Shown here: piece by piece, positions 9,249 to 20,679 of the stretch | Numbering within the stretch: position 1 is the first letter of the stretch | Layout of the letters: each line of letters begins with the position of its first letter | DNA from: Streptomyces sp. LBL | Lineage (GTDB): Bacteria > Actinomycetota > Actinomycetes > Streptomycetales > Streptomycetaceae | Assembly: GCF_029893585.1 (NCBI RefSeq) | Contig: NZ_JARXYX010000024.1 | Coordinates: 83,875-147,874 of the forward strand | Direction of reading: 5' to 3' | DNA: 64,000 bases | Made by a program: the position numbers and the translations under genes | The notes under the pieces: generated by a model | Told to the model about the DNA's origin: nothing | Databases searched by the model: none | Seen by the model: only the letters and a program-made list of their open reading frames with translations

Positions 9249-9280
9249 TCCGGCTCCAGTCCACCGGGAGTTGACCGCTC

Positions 9281-10239
9281 ATGGTCGCCATCGTCAGGAT
9301 CCTGCTCCGCCGTCTCGTCCTGCTCGTGCCGCTGATGCTCGGCATCGTGCTGTTCGTGTTCCTGGTGATGCGGTTCTCGGACGTCGACCCGGCGTCCGCG
9401 TTCTTCCAGGGCGCCAACCCGACACCGCGCCAGCTGCACGACTTCCGGGAGCAGAACGGTCTGCTGGACCCGTTCCCGGTCCGCTACGCCGGCTTCGTGG
9501 GCGATCTGCTCCACGGCGACCTGGGCACCAGCGCGCTGACCCGGGCCCCGGTGCTCGACCAGGTCGCGACCGCGCTGCCGCTCACCCTCCAGCTCACCTT
9601 CCTGGGCCTGGGCATCGCGGTCGTCCTGTCCCTGGCCGGCGGGGTCACCGCGGCCATCCACCGCGACCGGCTGCCGGACCAGATCATCCGGGTCCTCTCG
9701 CTGACCGGTGTCGCGGCCCCCGGCTTCTGGCTGGCGCTGCTGATGATCCAGTACCTGGCGGTCGACCAGGGCTGGTTCCCGGCCAGCGGCTACGTCAACC
9801 CGGCCGACTCCGTCACCGGCTGGCTGTGGACGATGGCCCTCCCCGCCCTCGCGCTGTCCCTCCCCGTGGCGGCCCAGCTGACCCGGATCGTGCGGACGTC
9901 GGTGGTGGAGGAACTGGACAAGGACTACGTGCGCACCGCGATCGGCAGCGGACTGCCGCCCCGGGTCGTGGTCGGCCGCAATGTGCTCCGCAACGCGCTG
10001 ATCAACCCGCTCACCGTCCTCGGGCTGCGCGTCGGCTACCTCCTCGGCGGCGCGGTCGTCATCGAGACGATCTTCGCCCTTCCCGGCATGGGCAAGCTGA
10101 TGATCGACGCGGTGAAGAACGGCGACCCGGCCGTCGTCCAAGGCGTCGTGCTGACCACCGCGGCCGGCTTCGTCGTCGTGAACCTCGTCATCGACGTCCT
10201 CCATCTGCTGGTCAACCCGCGACTGAGGGAGGGGACCGC

Positions 10240-10243
<4 letters not shown>
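9281..10243 (+). CDS. ABC transporter permease, DppB/OppB type
   Basis: The product is 320 aa with about six membrane helices, beginning with MVAIVRILLRRLVLLVPLMLG. It has the conserved LLHGDLGTS loop typical of DppB-like permeases and the cytoplasmic EAA loop DYVRTAIGSGLPPRVVVGRNVLRNALI, which contacts the ATPase. It starts 32 bases after the binding-protein gene with GGGAG upstream, and its TGA overlaps the ATG of the next gene (ATGA), indicating translational coupling. Confidence 0.92.
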
Positions 10244-12470
<2,227 letters not shown>

Positions 12471-12474
<4 letters not shown>

Positions 12475-12695
12475 GGGGACCGGAGATGGATGGACCGGGG
12501 ATGGGCGGACCGGGTGTGGAGGGACCGGGGATGGGCGGACCGGGCGTGGAGGGACCGGGCATGGGGGCACCGGACATGGAGGGACGGGACACGGAGGGAC
12601 GGGACATGGGCGGGCCGGACATGGGCGGGCCGGACATGGGGGCACCGCACATGGACTCACCAGACATGCGGGCGCCGCACATGGGCGGGCCGAAC
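12471..12695 (+). repeat. 15-bp tandem repeat, 15 in-frame units, each opening with a potential start codon
   Basis: The stretch is 225 bases of exact 15-base periodicity with the typical unit ATGGGCGGACCGGAC. The encoded pentapeptides include MDGPG, MGGPG, VEGPG, MGAPD, MEGRD, MGGPD, MDSPD and MGGPN. It starts at the ATGA junction and ends precisely where conserved ATPase sequence begins. Almost every unit offers an in-frame ATG. Confidence 0.92.
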
Positions 12696-13700
12696 ATGGC
12701 GAGCCTGGTGGAGCTGTCGGACGCGCACGTCGTCCACAAGGCCCGCAGCGGTGGAGTGTTCACCCGGGACCGCGTGTACGCCCTGACCGGCGCCGACCTC
12801 GCCGTGGCGCCCGGTGAGACGGTGGGCGTGGTCGGCGAGTCCGGGTGCGGCAAGTCGACGCTGGCGAAGGTCCTGGTGGGCGTGGAGCGGCCGACGTCCG
12901 GCACGGTGACCTTCCGGGGCCGTGACCTGTGGAGCATGCCGGCGGCCGAACGCCGGGCGGCGATCGGCGGCGGCGCCGGCATGATCTTCCAGGATCCGTC
13001 GACGGCCCTCAACCGCCGACTGCCGGTCCGCCGGATCCTCCGCGACCCGCTGGACGTGCACGAGCGCGGATCGAGACGCGAACGCGAGGACCGCGTACAG
13101 GAGCTGATGTCCCTGGTGGGTCTGCCGCGGGCGCTGGCCGACGCGCTGCCGGGACAGCTGTCGGGCGGCCAGCGCCAACGCGTCGCCATCGCCCGCGCTC
13201 TGGCCCTGGAACCCGACCTGGTGGTGGCCGACGAGCCCACCAGCGCGCTGGACGTCTCGGTCCGCGCCCAGATCCTCAATCTGCTGCTGGACCTGAGGGA
13301 ATGCCTCGGCCTGGCCATGGTCTTCGTCTCGCACGACATCCAGACGGTACGGCGGATGAGTGACCGGGTGATCACCATGTACCTCGGCCGGATCGTCGAG
13401 GAGTCCCCGGCCGCCCGGGTCACCGACCACGCCCGGCACCCGTACACCCGCGCCCTCTTCTCCGCGGCCCCCGGCCTGCTGACCCCGGTCGACCCGATCC
13501 CGCTGGCCGGCCCGGTCCCGTCGGCGACCCGCCCGCCGAGCGGCTGCCCCTTCCGCACCCGCTGCTGGACGGCGGACGAGCAGTGCGCGGACGTCATGCC
13601 GGCGTTCTCGGCCGCGTCGACGCCCGGACACCGCTTCCGCTGTCACCATCCGGTGGGGGAGGACACGTCGACGGACGATCTGACCAAGGAGCCTTCATGA
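12471..13700 (+). CDS. ABC transporter ATPase, DppF/OppF type, with pentapeptide-repeat N-terminus
   Basis: The coupled start (ATGA with the fused gene) gives 409 aa. The first 75 residues are fifteen consecutive pentapeptides of the form M-x-G-P-D/G, each opening with ATG or occasionally GTG/ACG. The ATPase proper begins at MASLVELSDAHVVHKARSGG (12696), and some annotation pipelines would start there. ATPase motifs: Walker A GESGCGKS (~residue 122), Q-loop FQDPSTALNRR, signature LSGGQRQR, Walker B VVADEPTSALD, H-loop SHD, and the C-terminal peptide-transporter cluster CPFRTRCWTADEQC. It energises import together with the DppD half. Whether the repeat is translated is not provable here, but the frame is perfectly maintained. 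Confidence 0.9.
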
Positions 13701-14632
13701 CCTTCCCCGCCCCGCTGAGCGGTGTCGTACCTCCCGTCTGCACGCCCCTGACACCGCAACGCGAGGTGGACGTCCCCTCGCTGCTCAGGCTCGTCGACCA
13801 TCTGATGGCGGGCGGCGTGCACGGCCTGTTCGTGCTGGGGACGACGTCCGAGGCCGCGTATCTCACGGACCGGCAGCGCAGGCTGGTCGTGGAGACGGTG
13901 ACCGGCCATGTGGGCGGCCGGCTCCCGGTCCTGGCCGGGGCGATCGACATGACCACACCCCGGGTCCTGGACCATGTGCGGGAGGTGACGGCGGCGGGCG
14001 CGGAGGCGGTGGTGGTGTGCGCCCCCTTCTACACCCGCACCCACCCTGCCGAGATCGCCCGCCACTACCGCCTCGTGGCGGCCGCCAGCCCGGTCCCCGT
14101 TCTCGCGTACGACCTCCCGGGGGCCGTCCACACCAAGCTTCCCGCCGACGTCGTCCTCGAACTGGCCGCGGAGGGGGTCCTGGCCGGCCTCAAGGACTCC
14201 AGCGGCGACCTGGCCGGCTTCCGCACGGTCGTCTCCGGCGCGCGCCTCCACCCCGGCATCACCGGCTTCAGCGTGCTCACCGGCTCCGAGGTCATCGTCG
14301 ACGCGGCGATGGCCGTGGGCGCGTCCGGGTCGGTACCCGGGCTCGCCAACGTCGACCCCGGGGGATACGTCCGCCTGGACCGCCTGTGCCGGGCCGACGA
14401 CCGGGCGGGGGCCCGGTCCGAACAGGAACGGCTGTGTGCGCTGTTCGGCATGGTGGACGTGGGGGACGCGGGCCGGATGGGGGCGAGTTCATCGGCCCTG
14501 GGCGCGTTCAAGGCGGCGCTGCATCTGCGGGGCGTCATCGACTGCCCTCTGACGGCGGAGCCACAGACGCCGTTGTCGGAGACGGAGCGGGAAAGGGTGG
14601 GCAAGTTCCTGGCAGCGGCGGGGCTGCTGTGA
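13697..14632 (+). CDS. DapA-family (dihydrodipicolinate synthase/NAL-type) aldolase or lyase
   Basis: A 311-aa TIM-barrel class I aldolase family member. The Schiff-base lysine is in GLKDSSGD (Lys ~166), the catalytic Tyr in LAYDLP (~138), and the substrate carboxylate loop is GTTSEA (~48-53). The reaction is pyruvate-dependent condensation or cleavage. It is unlikely to be the housekeeping DapA because it is locked into a transporter operon (ATGA overlap with the upstream ATPase gene). It more plausibly degrades the imported substrate, for example a keto-deoxy sugar acid, a sialic-acid-like compound or a hydroxyproline derivative; the sequence does not decide which. Confidence 0.9.
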   Translation: MTFPAPLSGVVPPVCTPLTPQREVDVPSLLRLVDHLMAGGVHGLFVLGTTSEAAYLTDRQRRLVVETVTGHVGGRLPVLAGAIDMTTPRVLDHVREVTAAGAEAVVVCAPFYTRTHPAEIARHYRLVAAASPVPVLAYDLPGAVHTKLPADVVLELAAEGVLAGLKDSSGDLAGFRTVVSGARLHPGITGFSVLTGSEVIVDAAMAVGASGSVPGLANVDPGGYVRLDRLCRADDRAGARSEQERLCALFGMVDVGDAGRMGASSSALGAFKAALHLRGVIDCPLTAEPQTPLSETERERVGKFLAAAGLL

Positions 14633-14635
14633 CCG

Positions 14636-14815
14636 TCGGGCGTTCTGCCGGGGCGGGAGGCCGGGGTCGGCAGGCGAGAGGCCGGGGTCGGCAGGCCGGA
14701 GCAGCAGGCCGCGCGTGAGGCCGGGCGAGAGGCCGGGCGGCAGCAAGCCGGGGCGGCAAGCCAGGCGGCAAGCCAGCTCAGTAGGCCGGCGCGACAGGCC
14801 GGCGTAGGCCCGCCC
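14636..14815. repeat. GC-rich degenerate repeats between convergent genes
   Basis: The stretch between the DapA-family gene and the TerB-like gene consists of repeated GGCCGGGGTCGGCAGGC- and AGGCCGGGCGAGAGG-like words, then GGCAAGCCAG copies. It is non-coding on inspection. It may form structure that ends transcription from both sides, but no single clean hairpin stands out. Confidence 0.5.
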
Positions 14816-14845
14816 GGCTCGGCTCGGCTCAGCCCTGCTCAGCCC

Positions 14846-15544
14846 CTACGAGGGCGTCCGGGCTGCCGCTGCCAGCAACAGCGTCACATCGTCCGTGCAG
14901 ATGGTCAGCGCGGAGCCCACTGTGAAGAGGGCGTCGCGTTCGGCCGGGGTGTACGGGCCGTCCGCGAGTGCGATGCGGGCGCCCTGGAGGAGGATCGATT
15001 CACGGCCGGCCGGGGCGAGGTGCGGGGACAGGGGGTCGAGGGCCTCGTGGAGCTCTATCGCCAGGCCCGCTCCGCAGGGGCGGCCGTAGACCCGGCCGGT
15101 GTCGGCGGCGAGGGCCTCGACCAGGGCGTTCAGCTGTTCCTCGGTGCAGTCGTCGAAGCCGGCGGCGCGGACCGTGGCCGCGGCGGTCTCCAGGGACGTA
15201 CGGGAGGAGGTGCCGCTCGCGGCGAGCACGGCGAGGGCGACCGTGTGGACGGCGTCGCGGAGCATCGCGGAGAACCGGATGGTGGTCGGGTGGTCCAGGA
15301 CGTCGGTGCCGAAATGGCGGCGGCAGGCGGCACACTCCACGACCGGGCCCGTGTCGCCGCGCGGGACCACGGGCACCCCGAGGAGGGTGAAGCGGCGGCG
15401 GCCGGTCAGCCGCTGGTAGTTGCGGTCGCCTCCGCAGCCGGGGCAGAAGAACTCCCCGTCGCCGACCTCCGTCCACGCGACGCGGGTGCCCAGGAAGCGC
15501 GCAAGCCTGGCGGCACGGCCGTCTTGTCCCCGTCCTGGCAGCAC
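14846..15544 (-). CDS. TerB-like (tellurite-resistance) protein with zinc ribbon
   Basis: A 232-aa cytoplasmic protein. The N-terminal part has two CxxC pairs (CPGC at ~34-37 and CAAC at ~71-74) forming a zinc ribbon. The C-terminal ~130 residues are an all-helical TerB/TerB-like domain (LRDAVHTVALAVLAASG to DDVTLLLAAA). The start is GTG at 15544 because GGAGGT lies 6-7 bases upstream; the frame is open to an ATG at 15598 but without a good ribosome-binding site. The role is unknown; TerB domains occur in metal and stress-response proteins. It is downstream of and parallel to leuA but separated from it by a hairpin. Confidence 0.82.
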   Translation of the reverse strand: MLPGRGQDGRAARLARFLGTRVAWTEVGDGEFFCPGCGGDRNYQRLTGRRRFTLLGVPVVPRGDTGPVVECAACRRHFGTDVLDHPTTIRFSAMLRDAVHTVALAVLAASGTSSRTSLETAAATVRAAGFDDCTEEQLNALVEALAADTGRVYGRPCGAGLAIELHEALDPLSPHLAPAGRESILLQGARIALADGPYTPAERDALFTVGSALTICTDDVTLLLAAAARTPS

Positions 15545-15670
15545 GTCGCACCTCCATAACGCCACGGCATCATCGCCGCGCTTCGTGATGTTAGCCACAT
15601 TGAAGAGGCGGCGTCAGTACCCGGAGGAGACCTTTCCGTGACCTCCACAGGGAATGGCCGGTATACGACC

Positions 15671-15706
15671 GGACCCCGTCCGCCCTATATAAGGCGAACG
15701 GGGTCC
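15671..15706 (-). terminator. Hairpin downstream of leuA
   Basis: Arms GGACCCCGTCCGCC (15671-15684) and GGCGAACGGGGTCC (15693-15706) pair with one mismatch around an AT-rich loop. The hairpin begins 20 bases after the leuA stop. No T-run follows, as is usual in streptomycetes. Confidence 0.75.
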
Positions 15707-15726
15707 AAAACCGCTGGTCCGGCTGA

Positions 15727-17448
15727 TCAGCGCGCCGCGCGGTTGACGGCGGAGACGACCGCCTTCAGCGAGGCACGTGTCGTGTTCGCGTCGATGCCGA
15801 TTCCCCACAGAATCTTGTCGTCGATCGCGCATTCGATGTACGAGGCGGCCTGCGCGGAGGCGCCCTCGCTCATCGTGTGCTCCTGGTAGTCCAGCAGGCG
15901 GGCGTCGACGCCGACGCCCTGCAGCGCTTGGAAGAACGCGGAGATCGGACCGTTGCCGGTGCCCACCAGGACGGTCTCGACGCCGTCCACCTCCGCCTCG
16001 ACCGTCAGCGTGTCGACGCCGTCCTTGTCCGTCGTCGACTGGCCGTTCCGGACCTGGATACGACCCCACCGGTTCAGGGGGTTGGGCAGGTACTCGTCCT
16101 GGAAGGTCGCCCAGATGTCGTTCCCGGTGACCTCGCCTCCCTCGGCGTCCGTCTTCGCCTGGATGATCTTCGAGAACTCGATCTGCATCCGGCGCGGCAG
16201 GTCCAGCTTGTGGTCGTTCTTCAGGACGTACGCGATACCGCCCTTGCCGGACTGCGAGTTGACGCGGATGACCGCCTCGTAGGAGCGGCCGACGTCCTTC
16301 GGGTCGATCGGCAGGTACGGCACGGCCCACTCGATGTCGTCGACGGTGACGCCCTTCGCGGCCGCGTCGGCCTCCATGGCGTCGAAGCCCTTCTTGATGG
16401 CGTCCTGGTGGGAGCCGGAGAAGGACGTGTAGACCAGGTCGCCCACGTACGGGTGGCGCGGGTGGACCTCCATCTGGTTGCAGTACTCCCACACGCGACG
16501 GATCTCGTCTATGTCGGAGAAGTCGATCTGCGGGTCGACGCCCTGGGAGAACAGGTTCATGCCCAGGGTGACCAGGTCGACGTTGCCGGTGCGCTCGCCC
16601 TGGCCGAAGAGGCAGCCTTCGACGCGGTCGGCGCCGGCCATCAGCGCCAGCTCGGCGGCGGCGACGGCCGTACCGCGGTCGTTGTGCGGGTGGATCGAGA
16701 TGCAGACGTGCTCGCGGCGGGACAGGTTGCGCCCCATCCACTCGAAGCGGTCGGCGTGGGTCGACGGGGTCGAACGCTCCACCGTGGCGGGCAGGTTGAG
16801 GATGATCTCGCGGCCCGGGCCGGGCTGGTAGACGTCCATCACCGCCTCGCAGACCTCCAGCGCGAAGTCCAGCTCGGTGTCGGTGAAGATCTCGGGGCTG
16901 TACTGGTATCCGAACTCGGTCTCGGGACCCAGCAGTTTCTCCGCGTACTCCATCACCAGGCGGGTGCCGTCGACGGCGATCTGCTTGATCTCGTCCTTGG
17001 AGCCGCGGAAGACCACGCGGCGGAAGACCGGCGCGGTGGCGTTGTACAGGTGGACCGTGGCGCGCTTGGCGCCCTTCAGGGACTCCACGGTCCGCTCGAT
17101 CAGGTCCTCGCGGGCCTGGGTCAGTACGGAGATGGTGACGTCGTCGGGGATGGCACCCGGCTCCTCGACGATGGAGCGTACGAAGTCGAAGTCGGTCTGG
17201 CCGGAGGCCGGGAAGCCGACCTCGATCTCCTTGTAGCCCATCGCGACCAGTTGGTCGAACATCCGGCGCTTGCGCTCGGGCGACATCGGGTCGATCAGGG
17301 CCTGGTTGCCGTCACGCAGGTCGGTGGAGAGCCAGCGGGGGGCGACGGTGATCCGATTGTTCGGCCAGGTGCGGTCGGGGATGTCGACCTGGTCGTACTG
17401 GCCGTACTTGTGGATCGGCAGGGAACTGGGCTGCTGGCGGTTGGCCAT
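15727..17448 (-). CDS. leuA: 2-isopropylmalate synthase
   Basis: A 573-aa enzyme that condenses acetyl-CoA with 2-ketoisovalerate in the first committed step of leucine biosynthesis. The catalytic barrel shows LSTDLRDGNQALIDPM near the N-terminus and the metal-binding HPHNDRGTAVAA. The C-terminal third is the LeuA regulatory domain (GNGPISAFFQAL, and a tail with YIECAIDDKILWGIGI) that binds leucine for feedback inhibition. The start is ATG at 17448 (MANRQQPSSLPIHKYGQYD), the usual actinobacterial LeuA start; the frame upstream is unlike LeuA. Expression is probably controlled by the leader peptide about 100 bases upstream. Confidence 0.97.
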   Translation of the reverse strand: MANRQQPSSLPIHKYGQYDQVDIPDRTWPNNRITVAPRWLSTDLRDGNQALIDPMSPERKRRMFDQLVAMGYKEIEVGFPASGQTDFDFVRSIVEEPGAIPDDVTISVLTQAREDLIERTVESLKGAKRATVHLYNATAPVFRRVVFRGSKDEIKQIAVDGTRLVMEYAEKLLGPETEFGYQYSPEIFTDTELDFALEVCEAVMDVYQPGPGREIILNLPATVERSTPSTHADRFEWMGRNLSRREHVCISIHPHNDRGTAVAAAELALMAGADRVEGCLFGQGERTGNVDLVTLGMNLFSQGVDPQIDFSDIDEIRRVWEYCNQMEVHPRHPYVGDLVYTSFSGSHQDAIKKGFDAMEADAAAKGVTVDDIEWAVPYLPIDPKDVGRSYEAVIRVNSQSGKGGIAYVLKNDHKLDLPRRMQIEFSKIIQAKTDAEGGEVTGNDIWATFQDEYLPNPLNRWGRIQVRNGQSTTDKDGVDTLTVEAEVDGVETVLVGTGNGPISAFFQALQGVGVDARLLDYQEHTMSEGASAQAASYIECAIDDKILWGIGIDANTTRASLKAVVSAVNRAAR

Positions 17449-17544
17449 GATGCGGGGGCTCCTCGAATGTCCGCGGTGTCCGCGGGGCCGGAAAGACGGC
17501 CGACGACGCAACACCAAGCACCGCGGGGAGGGAGTCGGCCTCGA
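17449..17544 (-). promoter_or_regulatory. Putative leuA attenuator region
   Basis: Between the leader-peptide stop and the leuA ATG lie two adjacent short GC hairpins: CCGCGG-TGT-CCGCGG at 17471-17485 and GGCCG-GAAAGA-CGGCC at 17486-17501 (plus-strand letters). Together with the Leu-codon run in the leader this fits ribosome-mediated attenuation. I could not fold alternative structures, so the switch itself is inferred. Confidence 0.5.
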
Positions 17545-17592
17545 TTACAGGCCCTCGCCGCGGCAGCTAAGGAGAAGCAGCCCGAAAGTCAT
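17545..17592 (-). CDS. leuA leader peptide (15 aa, four consecutive Leu codons)
   Basis: A 15-codon open frame MTFGLLLLSCRGEGL followed by TAA. The four successive Leu codons are CTG CTT CTC CTT; CTT and CTC beside CTG is unusual codon use for this GC-rich genome and would slow ribosomes when leucyl-tRNA is scarce. A weak AGGAT lies about 10 bases upstream of the ATG. Leu-rich leaders upstream of leuA are known in actinobacteria. Confidence 0.85.
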   Translation of the reverse strand: MTFGLLLLSCRGEGL

Positions 17593-17782
17593 GATGCCGT
17601 GGATCCTAGCCGAGCCGCGCCGGACGCGCGGGCCTGTATCAGTATGCGGGACCCCGGAGACCAACGGGACAAAACGTGCGCCATACCACTTCGTCGCGGA
17701 TTGCGTGACCCGCTGTCCCGATATTTCACCAATCATGGTTGCGGGTAGTGACACTCTCATCACTCAGTGCAAGGGTGCGGGC

Positions 17783-18853
17783 ATGACCACCCACGGGGGC
17801 TTCGAGCCCGTCTTCTGCACCGTCGTCCCGCCGCATGTCCTCGACAAGCTGGCCAGCAACGACGACCCCGCACTCTCCGGTCCCGCCCGGCGCACCCTGA
17901 TGCGCGACAGCGAGCTGCGGGGCCGGCGCCGCGTCACCACCGAGTTCCGCCTCGCGGCGGCCCCGGCCGCGAAGGCACCGTCGGACCAGCCGCTGCGCAC
18001 CCTCTACGACGCCGGGCACGGGACCGGCCTGCCCGGCACCGAGGTGCGCGCGGAGGGCTCGGAACCGGGCCAGGACGCCACGGTCAACCGCGCCTACTCC
18101 GGCCTCGGCGCCACCTTCGACCTCTACCTCAAGGCCTACGGCCGCCACTCGATCGACGGCGACGGCCTGCCTCTGGACGCCACCGTCCACTACGACGAGA
18201 ACTACAACAACGCCTTCTGGAACGGCGAGCAGATGGTGTTCGGCGACGGCGACGGCGAGATCTTCCTCGACTTCACCATCCCGATCGACGTCATCGGCCA
18301 CGAACTGACCCACGGGGTCACGCAGTACACGGCGAACCTCACGTACTTCGGGCAGCCGGGCGCTCTCAACGAGTCGGTGTCCGACGTCTTCGGCTCCCTC
18401 ATCAAGCAGTACACGCTGGGCCAGACCGCCGCCGAGGCCGACTGGCTGATCGGCGCGGGCCTGCTCGCCCCGAGCGTCACCGGAAAGGCCCTGCGCTCCA
18501 TGAAGGAGCCGGGCAGCGCGTACGACGACGACGTCCTCGGCAAGGACCCGCAGCCCGCGACGATGGACGACTACGTCCGCACCGGCCGCGACAACGGCGG
18601 CGTCCACATCAACTCCGGCATCCCCAACCACGCGTTCTACCTGGCCGCCACCGCCCTCGGCGGCTACGCCTGGGAGAAGGCGGGCCAGGTCTGGTACGAC
18701 GTCCTGACCGGCGGCGAGCTGACGGAGCGGGCCTTCTTCACCGACTTCGCCAAGCTGACGGTGAAGGCGGCGCGCGAACGCTTCGGCGACGGCGGCGAGG
18801 AGTTCCAGGCCGTGGGGAAGGCGTGGGAGCAGGTCGGGGTGCGGATTTCGTAG
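17783..18853 (+). CDS. M4-family protealysin-like metalloprotease
   Basis: A 356-aa thermolysin-fold zinc protease. The zinc site is VIGHELTHG (HExxH, about residue 172), with the third ligand Glu in NESVSDVFG about 20 residues on. The catalytic His region SGIPNHAFY lies near the C-terminus. The protein starts directly with the short PlnN-type propeptide (HGGFEPVFCTVVPPHVLDKLA, then DSELRGRR) and has no signal peptide. This is the protealysin subgroup, whose members are found inside cells or are released without a classical signal. The ATG at 17783 has AAGGG upstream. An emfourin-type inhibitor gene follows on the same strand. Confidence 0.93.
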   Translation: MTTHGGFEPVFCTVVPPHVLDKLASNDDPALSGPARRTLMRDSELRGRRRVTTEFRLAAAPAAKAPSDQPLRTLYDAGHGTGLPGTEVRAEGSEPGQDATVNRAYSGLGATFDLYLKAYGRHSIDGDGLPLDATVHYDENYNNAFWNGEQMVFGDGDGEIFLDFTIPIDVIGHELTHGVTQYTANLTYFGQPGALNESVSDVFGSLIKQYTLGQTAAEADWLIGAGLLAPSVTGKALRSMKEPGSAYDDDVLGKDPQPATMDDYVRTGRDNGGVHINSGIPNHAFYLAATALGGYAWEKAGQVWYDVLTGGELTERAFFTDFAKLTVKAARERFGDGGEEFQAVGKAWEQVGVRIS

Positions 18854-18879
18854 ACGCGGATGTCCTCGCCTCGGCACGC

Positions 18880-18956
18880 CTCTCCTCGCCCGCCCCGCCC
18901 CCCTCCCGTCTCGTCCCGTCCTGCCCCGTCTCGTCTCGTCCCCTCCCGTCCTGGTT
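18880..18956 (+). repeat. Pyrimidine-rich TCGTCCCGTCC-type simple repeat
   Basis: The spacer between the M4 protease gene and its inhibitor gene is almost purely pyrimidine plus G on the plus strand, with repeated TCTCGTCCCGTCCTG-like words. It has no coding potential. It could create an unpaired spacer in the mRNA; no function is evident. Confidence 0.55.
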
Positions 18957-18990
18957 CCGTACCGGGCACTTCCGTACTAGACAGGGATCC

Positions 18991-19257
18991 ATGCGTATTC
19001 AGGTGAGGCGCACGGGCGGGTTCGTGGGCATCGAGCGGCATGCCGAGGTGGACACCTCGGGGCGGCCCGACGCCCACGAGTGGCAGGCCCTGGCCGAGAA
19101 GGCGGTCGCCGCCGGCCGGGGCACCCCTCCGATCGGGGTGCCGGACGGCTTCGGCTACCAGATCACCGTGGACGGGAAGACGGTGTACGCGGCGGATCCC
19201 CGGCTGACCGAGGAACAGCGGCAGCTGATCTCGAAGGTGCTGAAGGAAGGCGCGTAA
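18991..19257 (+). CDS. Emfourin-type protealysin inhibitor
   Basis: An 88-aa small protein beginning MRIQVRRTGGFVGIERHAEVDT, with the conserved PDGFGYQITVDG segment. This pattern matches emfourins, the proteins encoded beside protealysin genes that bind and inhibit the M4 enzyme. The ATG at 18991 follows ACAGGG. It lies 137 bases downstream of the protease gene on the same strand, so the pair forms a protease/inhibitor unit. Confidence 0.85.
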   Translation: MRIQVRRTGGFVGIERHAEVDTSGRPDAHEWQALAEKAVAAGRGTPPIGVPDGFGYQITVDGKTVYAADPRLTEEQRQLISKVLKEGA

Positions 19258-19315
19258 GCGCTCGTTCCCGCCTGCCCGTTGACTTCCGTTACCGCCGGTA
19301 CGGATGATCCGGCGC

Positions 19316-20635
19316 ATGACGACGGACCCGATGCCTCAGTTCCCGCCCGGTTTCCTGTGGGGCGTGTCGACCTCGGCCCACCAGATCGAGGGGGCCCCGG
19401 ACCAGCGCGAGCCGTCCGTCTGGGACGCGTTCTCGGCCGAGCCGGGACGGGTGAAGGACGGCTCGACGGCGGCGGTGGCCTGCGACCACTACCACCGCTA
19501 CCGCGAGGACGTGGCGCTCCTGGCCGGCCTCGGCGTGGACGCGTACCGCTTCTCGGTCTCCTGGCCGCGGGTGAACTCCCCCGGCGGTCTCGACTTCTAC
19601 GACCGCCTGGTGGACGAACTGTGCTCGGCGGGCGTGCGGCCGGTCCCGACCCTCTTCCACTGGGACCTGCCGGTCACTCTCCAGGAGGCGGGCGGCTGGC
19701 TGAACCGGGACACCGCCGCCCGCTTCGCCGAGTACGTCTCGGTCGTGGCCGACCGGCTCGGCGACCGCGTGAAGAAGTGGATCACGATCAACGAGCCCGC
19801 CGAGCACACGCTGTTCGGACACGCGCTGGGCGTCCACGCGCCGGGCAAGCAGCTGATGTTCGACGCCCTTCCCGCCGCCCACCACCAGCTCCTGGCCCAC
19901 GGCCTGGCCGTACGGGCCCTGCGTGCGGCCGGCGCCACGGACCTCGGCATCGCCAACTCGCACGGTCCGACCTGGCCGGCGTCCCAGGAACCGGCGGACC
20001 TGGAGGCGGCCGGTTTCTACGACGTCCTCCTCAACCGCCTGTTCGCGGACCCGGTCCTGCTGGGCGCATACCCGGACGGGATCGGCGAGTTGATGCCGGG
20101 TGATGTCCCGGCGGACCTGAAGGTGATCGGGGAGCCGGTCGACTGGTACGGCGTCAACTACTACGCGCCGACCCGGGTGGGCGCACCGCTGGGCGCCGAC
20201 ATCGAGTTCGGCGGACTGACGATCCCCGCGGAACTCCCCTTCTCGGTACGGGAGATCGAGGGCGTCCCGGTGACGGACTTCGGCTGGCCGGTGGTCCCGG
20301 AGGGCCTGACGGAACTGCTCACCGGCTTCCGGGACCGCTACGGCGACCGCCTCCCGCCGGTCGTCATCACCGAGAACGGCTGCTCGTACGAGGGTCTCGA
20401 CGACCAGAACCGGATCGCCTACCTGGACGGCCACATCCGGGCACTGCACCGCGCGGCGGAGACGGGCGTCGACGTACGCGGCTACTTCCTGTGGTCCCTG
20501 CTCGACAACTTCGAGTGGGCGGAGGGGTACGCACGGCGGTTCGGGCTGGTCCACGTGGACTTCGAGACGCTGGCCAGGACACCGAAGGCGTCGTACCGCT
20601 GGTACCAGGAGCTGCTGCGAGCCCAGCGGGGCTGA
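19316..20635 (+). CDS. Glycoside hydrolase family 1 beta-glucosidase
   Basis: A 439-aa retaining beta-glycosidase that hydrolyses beta-linked glucosides or related sugars in the cytoplasm (no signal peptide). Family motifs are complete: N-terminal FPPGFLWGVSTSAHQIEGA, acid/base Glu in ITINEP (~158), nucleophile Glu in VITENG (~351), and the aglycone-side GYFLWSLLDNFEWAEGY. The length is normal for bacterial GH1. It is convergent with era across a strong hairpin and is not obviously in an operon with the inhibitor gene. Confidence 0.95.
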   Translation: MTTDPMPQFPPGFLWGVSTSAHQIEGAPDQREPSVWDAFSAEPGRVKDGSTAAVACDHYHRYREDVALLAGLGVDAYRFSVSWPRVNSPGGLDFYDRLVDELCSAGVRPVPTLFHWDLPVTLQEAGGWLNRDTAARFAEYVSVVADRLGDRVKKWITINEPAEHTLFGHALGVHAPGKQLMFDALPAAHHQLLAHGLAVRALRAAGATDLGIANSHGPTWPASQEPADLEAAGFYDVLLNRLFADPVLLGAYPDGIGELMPGDVPADLKVIGEPVDWYGVNYYAPTRVGAPLGADIEFGGLTIPAELPFSVREIEGVPVTDFGWPVVPEGLTELLTGFRDRYGDRLPPVVITENGCSYEGLDDQNRIAYLDGHIRALHRAAETGVDVRGYFLWSLLDNFEWAEGYARRFGLVHVDFETLARTPKASYRWYQELLRAQRG

Positions 20636-20679
20636 GGTCCAGGGGGGTGGTGTCCAGCGGGGGGCAGGCGGAGCGTAGG

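Noticed and set aside
15877..17748. 623-codon plus-strand open frame
   Set aside because: It is antisense to leuA, has Asp/Val/Arg-biased composition typical of the complementary frame in GC-rich genes, and shows no motifs.
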